The notes below the pieces were generated by a model. It was not told the origin of the DNA. It saw nothing but the letters and a program-made list of their open reading frames with translations, and made no database searches. A stretch of DNA of 64,000 nt from Pseudomonas fluorescens (GTDB lineage Bacteria > Pseudomonadota > Gammaproteobacteria > Pseudomonadales > Pseudomonadaceae), in contig NZ_CABVHU010000018.1 of assembly GCF_902497855.1 (NCBI RefSeq), positions 1 to 64,000 on the forward strand, written 5' to 3'. The stretch's first letter is position 1; every line of letters starts with the position of its first letter. Of this stretch, positions 19,746 to 26,745 are shown piece by piece. The position numbers and the translations under genes were made by a program.

Positions 19746-20097
19746 CGGTTGCAAACACCTCAAATATCCTTCTACCGGGAACATCACACTGTCATGCTGG
19801 TCAGCTACATCATTGGGTACAAGGCACCGCACGACGGAAGCGTGCAATAACGCGACATTTTTTGTTGATCTCAAGCCCCTCACGCCCTAAAGTTCGCGCC
19901 GAACGTCCATGCTGGAAACGATCCATCCGGCTCAAGTACTGACGACGAGACAGCAAGGCCAAGGGAAAGCACCGCTTCCCATGGCCTTTTTGCTTTCGGC
20001 GACATGCCTTGGGAAGTAGGCGAACCAAAGTGGGGATACGGAGGACGTTCATTTGCACCCATTGTTAATTTCAGTTTGCCCTTAGGAGTCTCCAGCA
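19746..20097 (+). promoter_or_regulatory. Long leader region of speC
   Basis: About 350 bases lie between the REPIN and speC. They contain a terminator-like hairpin (19955-19992) and two short frames, 19794-19850 (18 codons) and 19909-20019 (36 codons). The second runs through the hairpin. No clear promoter was placed. The arrangement would suit attenuation, but nothing here proves it. Confidence 0.4.
19955..19992 (+). terminator. Intrinsic-terminator-like hairpin 105 bases upstream of speC
   Basis: GGCC-AAGGGAA pairs with TTCCC-ATGGCC across an AGCACCGC loop, with TTTTTGCTT following. It sits far from any upstream coding gene (the OpuC ATPase ends 325 bases earlier), so it may act within the speC transcript. 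Confidence 0.65.
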
Positions 20098-21261
20098 ATG
20101 TCGATCAACGTCGAAGATTATTTCGAGCGCGCTACCTTTGACAAAATGAAGGCATTCGCCGACAAGCAAGAAACCCCGTTCGTGGTGATCGACACCGCGA
20201 TGATCAGCCAGGCCTACGATGACCTGCGCGCCGGTTTCGAATTCGCCAAAGTCTATTACGCGGTAAAAGCCAACCCGGCTGTCGAGATCATTGACCTGTT
20301 GAAAGATAAGGGGTCGAGCTTCGACATCGCCTCGATCTATGAGCTGGACAAGGTGATGGACCGCGGCGTCAGCGCCGACCGTATCAGCTATGGCAACACC
20401 ATCAAGAAATCCAGAGACATCCGTTATTTCTACGAGAAAGGCGTGCGCCTGTTCTCCACCGACTCCGAAGCCGACCTGCGCAACATCGCCAAGGCGGCAC
20501 CGGGCTCGAAAGTCTACGTGCGTATTCTCACCGAAGGCTCGACCACGGCTGACTGGCCTTTGTCGCGCAAATTCGGCTGCCAGACCGACATGGCCATGGA
20601 CCTGCTGATCCTGGCCCGCGACCTCGGTCTGGTGCCTTACGGCATTTCCTTCCACGTCGGCTCGCAACAGCGCGACATCAGCGTCTGGGACGCGGCGATC
20701 GCCAAGGTCAAAGTGATCTTCGAGCGCCTGAAGGAAGAAGACGGCATCGTGCTCAAGCTGATCAACATGGGCGGTGGCTTTCCAGCCAACTACATCACCC
20801 GCACCAACAGCCTGGAAACCTACGCCGAAGAAATCATCCGCTTCCTCAAGGAAGACTTCGGTGACGACCTGCCGGAAATCATCCTGGAACCTGGCCGTTC
20901 GCTGATCGCCAACGCTGGCATTCTGGTCAGCGAAGTGGTGCTGGTTGCGCGTAAATCCCGCACCGCCGTCGAGCGCTGGGTGTACACGGATGTGGGCAAG
21001 TTCTCCGGCCTGATCGAAACCATGGACGAAGCCATCAAGTTCCCGATCTGGACCGAGAAGAAAGGCGAAATGGAAGAAGTGGTCATCGCCGGCCCGACCT
21101 GCGACAGCGCCGACATCATGTACGAAAACTACAAGTACGGTTTGCCGCTGAACCTGGCCATTGGTGATCGTATGTACTGGTTGTCGACCGGTGCCTACAC
21201 CACCAGCTACAGCGCCGTTGAATTCAATGGCTTCCCGCCGCTGAAATCGTTTTACGTTTAA
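20098..21261 (+). CDS. speC: Ornithine/lysine decarboxylase, PLP fold type III
   Basis: This enzyme decarboxylates ornithine to putrescine, the entry to polyamine synthesis. It is 387 residues long, of the short eukaryotic-like group IV type, not the long E. coli SpeC type. The PLP-binding lysine is K57 in YYAVKANP. The phosphate-binding EPGRS block is near residue 262, and the catalytic cysteine is C335 in GPTCDSAD. An AGGAG site lies nine bases before ATG 20098. It is followed by a strong terminator, so it is a single-gene transcript. Regulation through its long leader is possible but unproven. Confidence 0.93.
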   Translation: MSINVEDYFERATFDKMKAFADKQETPFVVIDTAMISQAYDDLRAGFEFAKVYYAVKANPAVEIIDLLKDKGSSFDIASIYELDKVMDRGVSADRISYGNTIKKSRDIRYFYEKGVRLFSTDSEADLRNIAKAAPGSKVYVRILTEGSTTADWPLSRKFGCQTDMAMDLLILARDLGLVPYGISFHVGSQQRDISVWDAAIAKVKVIFERLKEEDGIVLKLINMGGGFPANYITRTNSLETYAEEIIRFLKEDFGDDLPEIILEPGRSLIANAGILVSEVVLVARKSRTAVERWVYTDVGKFSGLIETMDEAIKFPIWTEKKGEMEEVVIAGPTCDSADIMYENYKYGLPLNLAIGDRMYWLSTGAYTTSYSAVEFNGFPPLKSFYV

Positions 21262-21276
21262 TTAGTAGTCACCCAT

Positions 21277-21307
21277 AAAAACCCGTGAATTTCACGGGTT
21301 TTTTTAT
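21277..21307 (+). terminator. Rho-independent terminator of speC
   Basis: AAACCCGTGAA pairs with TTCACGGGTTT, followed by seven or more T. Confidence 0.95.
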
Positions 21308-21432
21308 TGCTGCTTATTGGCAATAAAGTTCTGCACTCCAACTTCATAACGCGTTACAGACCCGCCATATAAAAGCATCCAAAACAAGGTTATTCTGCGA
21401 CCTCACTCCATTATTCTAAAAGGATTTAAACC

Positions 21433-22500
21433 ATGGATCATAATGCCGCACCTGTTGCATCCCCATCGATCATTACCAAAAGCGACATTACACGTATCAA
21501 AGAGTACGTCACCACCGCAAATGCACTTCCAATCACCCAGAGTGAGGTTCAACAGTTTCTCAAAGGTGAAGGGAGTGGTATCGCAGGCCTGGAGCCGTAT
21601 GAAATTGCCAGCACTTTTGCCAAAATCGCAAGCAACGCAAACAGCTGGAACGACATCGAATTATCGATGAAAAAAGTTGCCGGCAGCCTTAACGCCTTCC
21701 ATGCCGACCTGACTTCCTTCGGAAATGACATTATCGATGCCGTTGTGACAATGCCAGGTTATAAAAACTACCTGGGCACTCTTGAAGGACTGTCCGAAGA
21801 AGAAATCGCCCTGCTGCCGCCTTTGCAGGTGGGCCAGGAAGAGAAAAACAGATTCCCGACTATCAAGGACTCCATCCAGTTCATTGCCAGCTCCATCGAA
21901 CAAAAAAGGATGAGCAGCACTAACATTGAGCTACGCCTTCGTATCTTCAAAAAGGAGTTGAACAATGAAATATCGGTAATGATCAGCAAAAAGCTGAAGC
22001 TGGCCGACCCTCATGAAGTGTCCGCAGAAATCACCCGGCTCAACGCCGAAATCGACGCTGCCCAACAATTGGTTGAAAAAACAACCAAAGCGTACGAATT
22101 AAATATTTACGATCAAGTTTTTTCATTTCACCCCACCCTATTTCTGGTTCCGGCTGCCAAAGAGGTAGCAAAAAAAATTGAGGTAGACCCTTTGATCCGT
22201 CGCCGGAACGAGCTCACCGAGCAAGTCCGCCAGAAGTACATTCTTACAGGGACCCTGCAAACACTGCATAACCGTCTATCCGTCATAGATACTTTTATCA
22301 ACGACGCTATCAGCAGTGTGGCTCTGGTGGAGACCTTGTGGATCACTATTTCAGAATATATTGACTCGTCAAAAAACAAAGTGGACGGGATTCACGAATT
22401 CCTGACACTAAGAACATTTGTTACCAGCCTGCGAGCAGTTCTCGAAGACTGGAAAAAAGTGGATGTGAATGCCAGAGCTCTGACAAGGGCGTTAGACTGA
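21433..22500 (+). CDS. Probable alpha-xenorhabdolysin-family binary toxin subunit (XaxA/YaxA-like), orphan
   Basis: This 355-residue, mostly helical protein has no signal peptide. Its N-terminal layout (DITRIKEYV, a GLEPYEI block, then SWNDIE) and the MPGYKNYLGT-LSEEEI segment near residues 117-135 recall the A subunit of XaxAB/YaxAB alpha-pore-forming toxins, which act with a B subunit to pierce host or insect-cell membranes. This is from memory of the family; I could not search. It is shorter than typical A subunits (about 400 residues), and the hydrophobic foot hairpin is weak (only FHPTLFLVPAA near 230-240). No B-subunit gene follows. The gene has visibly more A+T than its neighbours, suggesting transfer. 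An AAAAGGA site precedes the ATG. Confidence 0.5.
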   Translation: MDHNAAPVASPSIITKSDITRIKEYVTTANALPITQSEVQQFLKGEGSGIAGLEPYEIASTFAKIASNANSWNDIELSMKKVAGSLNAFHADLTSFGNDIIDAVVTMPGYKNYLGTLEGLSEEEIALLPPLQVGQEEKNRFPTIKDSIQFIASSIEQKRMSSTNIELRLRIFKKELNNEISVMISKKLKLADPHEVSAEITRLNAEIDAAQQLVEKTTKAYELNIYDQVFSFHPTLFLVPAAKEVAKKIEVDPLIRRRNELTEQVRQKYILTGTLQTLHNRLSVIDTFINDAISSVALVETLWITISEYIDSSKNKVDGIHEFLTLRTFVTSLRAVLEDWKKVDVNARALTRALD

Positions 22501-22544
22501 TCTGCTCATTCTGCACTTTGGTAAAACCATTTATAAGTAAAGAG

Positions 22545-23306
22545 TCAAGTCACTTGTTGAGCGAGTTGCGACGCACGCTGCTGATACTGTTGAGCCATCG
22601 CTCGAATGACGGGGTGCGGGGCGTTGAGTAACGCCTCGCCACTCACTCGCAGAAAATTCTGGTTACCGCCAGCCAATGCCTGGCGCAACCAGGACAACGC
22701 TTCGTCGACTTGCCCCTCATCGGCCAACAACGCCGCAAAACTGAACTGGCCTCGAAAATCCCCACCTTCCGCCGATCGTCGATACCAACACCTTGCCGCC
22801 AATGGATCGGCTGGACAAATTTGCCCTTCTTCCAGATAACGCCCCAGTAGATTCATCGATTTCGCATGCCCCAGTTCTGCGGCCTGTCGATACAGGCTCA
22901 ACGCTTGAACCGGGTCTATCATCACCCCGCGCCCGGTCGCCAGCAGATTGGCGTAGTTGTACATCGCCCAATCGAGACCCGCTTCGGCGGCAACGCGATA
23001 ATGCACCGCAGCAACCGCCGCATCGGCAGCACACCCCCAGCCATGCTCATGACAACGACCGAGCATGTTGCGCGCCATCAGATGACCTCGCTGAGCGGCG
23101 ATTGCGAACCAGCGCACGGCCAGCGGCTGATCTTGCGCGATCCCTCGCCCGTCCAGCAGGATCTGCCCGAGCAGGGCCTGAGCGTCGAGCACGCCTTCAC
23201 GGGCCGCGATCAGAATCGCCTGAGCCGCGCTCGCGGGGCTTTCATTGAGCATGGCTTTGAGGCGATCGCCGTCGAGCACTTCTTCGCGGCGCAATTGAAA
23301 ACTCAT
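22545..23306 (-). CDS. Sel1-repeat protein linked to piuC
   Basis: This 253-residue protein is made of about five Sel1-like repeats (helical pairs of 36 residues with A-x-G-x-x-x-A spacing), for example DAQALLGQILLDGRGI near 41 and AMYNYANLLATGRGV near 113. Sel1 repeats usually mediate protein-protein contacts. No signal peptide is present, so it is probably cytoplasmic. Its start overlaps the piuC stop by four bases (ATGA), so the pair is co-translated. The same neighbour pair occurs in PAO1 (PA4515-PA4516, by memory). Its role in iron uptake is unknown. Confidence 0.85.
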   Translation of the reverse strand: MSFQLRREEVLDGDRLKAMLNESPASAAQAILIAAREGVLDAQALLGQILLDGRGIAQDQPLAVRWFAIAAQRGHLMARNMLGRCHEHGWGCAADAAVAAVHYRVAAEAGLDWAMYNYANLLATGRGVMIDPVQALSLYRQAAELGHAKSMNLLGRYLEEGQICPADPLAARCWYRRSAEGGDFRGQFSFAALLADEGQVDEALSWLRQALAGGNQNFLRVSGEALLNAPHPVIRAMAQQYQQRASQLAQQVT

Positions 23307-23983
23307 ACCTCGACCCAGCGGCGCAGCAGGTTGTGGTAAGTGCCGGTCAGGCGGATCAGCGAAGGGTGGTCGGGCATATCTTGCGTCAGCTGCTGGATCG
23401 CCCCGTCCATTTCAAACAGCAAGGCACGCTGGCTGTCTTCGCGGACCAGGCTTTGGGTCCAGAAAAACGAGGCAAAGCGCGTGCCGCGGGTGACGGCATT
23501 GACCTTGTGCAGGCTGGTGCCGGGGTACAGGACCATATCGCCGGCGGGCAACTTCACCCGTTGGGTGCCGAAGGTGTCCTGGATCTCCAGTTCGCCGCCG
23601 TCATAGTCGTCGGGCTCGCTGAAAAACAGGGTCGCCGACAGATCGGTGCGCACCCGCTCGATGCTGTTCTTTGGCTGGCGCACGGCGTTGTCGATGTGGA
23701 AATCGAAGCTGCCACCCGCCGTGTAGCAGTTCAGCAACGGCGGGAAGACCTTGTGCGGTAGCGCGGCCGACATGAACAGCGGATTTTTCCACAGCCGTTC
23801 CAGCATCGCCGCGCCGACCTCCTTGGCCAATGGATGACCTTCGGGCAGTTGCAGATTGTGCTTGGCCTTGGCCGACTGAAAACCTGCCGTGATCTTGCCA
23901 TCCGCCCAATCGGCCTGTTCCAGAGCCTCGCGGATGCGCTGCACTTCTTCTTTAGCGAACAAGCCGGGAATGTGCAGCAGCAT
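23303..23983 (-). CDS. piuC: Fe(II)/2-oxoglutarate-dependent PKHD-type hydroxylase PiuC
   Basis: This 226-residue dioxygenase has a double-stranded beta-helix iron site: the H-x-D pair in DFHIDNA near residues 96-102 and a distal histidine in TSLHKV near 157. An arginine in RGTRFASFFW binds 2-oxoglutarate. ATG 23983 is chosen because it gives the 226-residue PiuC length; the frame continues 28 codons upstream across the Fur box, which is unlikely to be coding. PiuC is iron-regulated and lies beside the piuA receptor in many pseudomonads, where it influences uptake of siderophore-conjugated antibiotics. The native substrate is unresolved. Confidence 0.93.
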   Translation of the reverse strand: MLLHIPGLFAKEEVQRIREALEQADWADGKITAGFQSAKAKHNLQLPEGHPLAKEVGAAMLERLWKNPLFMSAALPHKVFPPLLNCYTAGGSFDFHIDNAVRQPKNSIERVRTDLSATLFFSEPDDYDGGELEIQDTFGTQRVKLPAGDMVLYPGTSLHKVNAVTRGTRFASFFWTQSLVREDSQRALLFEMDGAIQQLTQDMPDHPSLIRLTGTYHNLLRRWVEV

Positions 23984-24010
23984 GGAGAAGCACCTGAAGG
24001 CAAAAGGATG

Positions 24011-24033
24011 GCAATGATATTGATTCTTATTGC
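24011..24033. promoter_or_regulatory. Fur box upstream of piuC
   Basis: GCAATGATATTGATTCTTATTGC is an inverted A/T-rich repeat of Fur type; the reverse strand reads TAAGAATCAATATCA. It lies 28 bases upstream of the piuC start, in the piuC-piuA divergent gap. Confidence 0.75.
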
Positions 24034-24105
24034 CTGTGTAAAACCCTGGCGACGAATGAAACATCAAAAACCGTAAGGTTAAATTGTAAAGAATGTAAAT
24101 TCAGT

Positions 24106-24124
24106 GCGAATAGTAATGTTTCGC
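24106..24124. promoter_or_regulatory. Possible second Fur box, upstream of piuA
   Basis: GCGAATAGTAATGTTTCGC matches 11 of 19 positions of the Fur consensus, with partial dyad symmetry. It is 61 bases upstream of the piuA start. Confidence 0.45.
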
Positions 24125-24184
24125 AATTGATACGGATACTTGTTTACCCTATATTCCGCGGCCTCAAATCCTTGGGGAGGGGAA

Positions 24185-26506
24185 ATGCTCATGTCACGCC
24201 AACACTCACAATTACCGGTCAGTTCACCGCGTTTGCTCGCGTCTGCAATTGGCGTGGCGATCACTGCGGGCTCCGCTGGCCATATGGTTTTCGCTGCCGA
24301 GAAGACCGACGAGAAAGCGCCGAACAATGCGATTTCCCTCGACGCCACTGCGATTAACGGCGAAGCCCAGGACGCGACGACCTACAACGTTGAAAAAGCC
24401 TCCTCGCCCAAGTACACCGCGCCACTGGTCGACACGCCACGCTCGATCACCGTCATTCCGCAACAGGTCCTCAAGGACACCGGCGCCCTCAACATGCAGG
24501 ACGCGCTGCGCACCGTTCCAGGCATCACCTTCGGTGCCGGTGAAGGCGGCAACCCACAGGGTGACCGTCCATTCATTCGTGGCTTCGACGCTCAGGGCGA
24601 TACGTACCTGGACGGCGTGCGCGACACCGGCTCGCAAAGCCGCGAGATCTTCGCCGTCGAGTCGATTGAAGTCAGCAAAGGCCCGAACTCGGCCATTGGC
24701 GGCCGTGGCGCTGCCGGCGGCAGCATCAACCTGGTGAGTAAAAAAGCACACTTGGGCGACTCGCTCGACGGTGGCTTCACCTGGGGCTCGGATCAGACTC
24801 AGCGCTACACCTTCGACGGCAACTACCAGTTCACCGACACCGCCGCCGGCCGTCTGAACCTGATGAGCCACGAAAGCAACGTCGCCGGCCGGGACAAGGT
24901 CGATTACGACCGTTGGGGCATCGCGCCATCGCTGGCGTTCGGCCTGGGTACCGACACTCGCGTGAACCTCGATTACTACCACCTGGAAAGTAACGACACG
25001 CCGGATTCGGGCATTCCGTACACCATTCCTGCCGGCCTTGCTGCCGCCCGCACCAAGTCCAATCCGGACAAGCCTTACGCCGGTGGCGATGACAGCAACT
25101 TCTACGGTCTGGACCGCGATTTCCGCAAGGGTCGCACCGACACCGCGACCTTCGCCATCGAGCACGACCTGAACGATGCGCTGACCGTCAAGAACACCCT
25201 GCGCCATGGCAGCAGCATGCAGGATTACATCCTGACCCAGCCGGACGACTCCAAGGGCAACGTCAACAATGGCAGCGTCTGGCGTCGGGCCAACACCCGT
25301 GTCAGCAACACCACGACCACCACCAACCAGACCGATCTGTTTGGTGATGTGTACATCGCCGGGTTCAAGAACAGCTTCGCCACCGGTATCGAGCTGAGCC
25401 GCGAGGAAGGCAAAAAGTCCTCGTACAACGTCAACACCGACACCACGCCGGGTACCGCCGCCGCGACCACCAACTGCACCCCGGCGCTGATCGGCACGCC
25501 GAGTAACTACAACTGCACCTCGCTGTCCAACCCGAACCCGAACGACCCATGGGACGGTTCCATCTCGCGCAACTACGCCGGCACCGACACCAAGGCCAAG
25601 ACCTATGCGCTGTACGTGTTCGACACGCTGGAGCTGTCCGATCAGTGGCTGGTGAACATGGGCCTGCGTTACGACCATTTCGATACCGACTACAAGACCT
25701 ACAACGCCGCCGGCACCACCACGTCCAAGGGCGATGACGTCAGCGAATTCGTCACAGGCCAATTCGGCGTGGTCTACAAGCTGGCTGAAAACGGCAGCAT
25801 CTATGCCTCGTATGCCACCTCCGCCACGCCACCGGGCAACACCCTGGGTGAAGGTCAGGAAGGCAACCCGCTGGGCGGCACCCCGGATCGCAGCGGCAAT
25901 CTGCTGAGCAGCGACATGGAGCCGGAAACCACCAAGAACTACGAAATCGGTACCAAGTGGGATCTGCTGAATGATCGTCTGTCGCTGACTGCCGATATCT
26001 TCCGCACCGAGAAAGACAACGCCCGGGTACAAGTCGACACCACGTCCTATGAAAACGCCGGTAAAACCCGCGTTCAAGGTGTCGAACTGTCGGCCACCGG
26101 CAAGATCACCGACAAATGGCAAGTCTTCGCCGGTTATGCCTACATGGACAGCGAGCAAGTCGACGGCGGCCCGTTGGGCGCGGCGAACGACGGCAACGAG
26201 CTGCCTAACACGCCGAAAAACAGCGCCAGCCTCTGGACGACCTATCAGGTCACTCCGAAGCTGACCATCGGTGGCGGTGCGTTCTACGTCGACGACGTAT
26301 TCGGTAGCACGGCCAACACCACCATGGTGGATGACTACGTACGCTACGACGCCATGGTGGCCTACAAGCTGACCAAAAACGTCGACCTGCAGCTGAACGT
26401 GCAGAACCTGACCGACGAAACCTACTACGACAAAGCGTTCTCGACCCACTTCGCCAACCAGGCGGCAGGCCGTACCGCGTTGCTGAGCACCAACTTCCAC
26501 TTCTGA
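24185..26506 (+). CDS. piuA: TonB-dependent siderophore receptor PiuA
   Basis: This outer-membrane receptor of about 773 residues has a signal peptide ending near residue 42 (FA-AEK). The plug domain (residues about 85-200) has the usual RSITVIPQQVL opening and RPFIRGFDAQGD block, and a 22-strand barrel ends in the terminal phenylalanine (NFHF). It imports ferric siderophores, probably catechol or hydroxamate types, using TonB energy. The start is ambiguous between ATG 24185 and ATG 24191, which share the GGGGAGGGG site (4 or 10 bases spacing). It is divergent from piuC across a gap with one good Fur box and one weaker one, and it has a REPIN immediately after it. Confidence 0.92.
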   Translation: MLMSRQHSQLPVSSPRLLASAIGVAITAGSAGHMVFAAEKTDEKAPNNAISLDATAINGEAQDATTYNVEKASSPKYTAPLVDTPRSITVIPQQVLKDTGALNMQDALRTVPGITFGAGEGGNPQGDRPFIRGFDAQGDTYLDGVRDTGSQSREIFAVESIEVSKGPNSAIGGRGAAGGSINLVSKKAHLGDSLDGGFTWGSDQTQRYTFDGNYQFTDTAAGRLNLMSHESNVAGRDKVDYDRWGIAPSLAFGLGTDTRVNLDYYHLESNDTPDSGIPYTIPAGLAAARTKSNPDKPYAGGDDSNFYGLDRDFRKGRTDTATFAIEHDLNDALTVKNTLRHGSSMQDYILTQPDDSKGNVNNGSVWRRANTRVSNTTTTTNQTDLFGDVYIAGFKNSFATGIELSREEGKKSSYNVNTDTTPGTAAATTNCTPALIGTPSNYNCTSLSNPNPNDPWDGSISRNYAGTDTKAKTYALYVFDTLELSDQWLVNMGLRYDHFDTDYKTYNAAGTTTSKGDDVSEFVTGQFGVVYKLAENGSIYASYATSATPPGNTLGEGQEGNPLGGTPDRSGNLLSSDMEPETTKNYEIGTKWDLLNDRLSLTADIFRTEKDNARVQVDTTSYENAGKTRVQGVELSATGKITDKWQVFAGYAYMDSEQVDGGPLGAANDGNELPNTPKNSASLWTTYQVTPKLTIGGGAFYVDDVFGSTANTTMVDDYVRYDAMVAYKLTKNVDLQLNVQNLTDETYYDKAFSTHFANQAAGRTALLSTNFHF

Positions 26507-26513
26507 TAGAAAA

Positions 26514-26615
26514 CTGTAGGAGCGAGCTTGCTCGCGATGGTCGTCAACGATGACGCGGGAAACCTGACACCCCGCGTCGCTCTCGAGTTTTTCGCGAGCA
26601 AGCTCGCTCCTACAG
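26514..26615. repeat. REPIN between piuA and the flavoreductase gene
   Basis: CTGTAGGAGCGAGCTTGCTCGCGATGG and its inverted partner flank a core with GTCAACGATGACGCGG. Confidence 0.9.
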
Positions 26616-26630
26616 TATCGGCGTTGGGCC

Positions 26631-26664
26631 AGGCCCCGTTCATCCAGATGAACGGGGCCTTTGT
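26631..26664 (+). terminator. Intrinsic-terminator-like hairpin after piuA
   Basis: AGGCCCCGTTCAT pairs with ATGAACGGGGCCT, followed by TTTGTG. The stem is very stable but the T run is short. Confidence 0.75.
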
Positions 26665-26745
26665 GCGTAAAAAAGAATGCTTCTCGACAACCCACGGCAT
26701 AATGCGCGCCGTGATGATTATTTTCGAACGAACAAGGCGAGTGAC

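Noticed and set aside
24224..26695. Long open frame on the minus strand opposite piuA
   Set aside because: It is an antisense artefact of GC-rich codons; composition is low-complexity valine/glycine/arginine, with no domain.
26705..26728. Fur-box-like AT stretch upstream of piuB
   Set aside because: GATGATTATTTTC resembles part of the consensus but lacks dyad symmetry; too weak to list.
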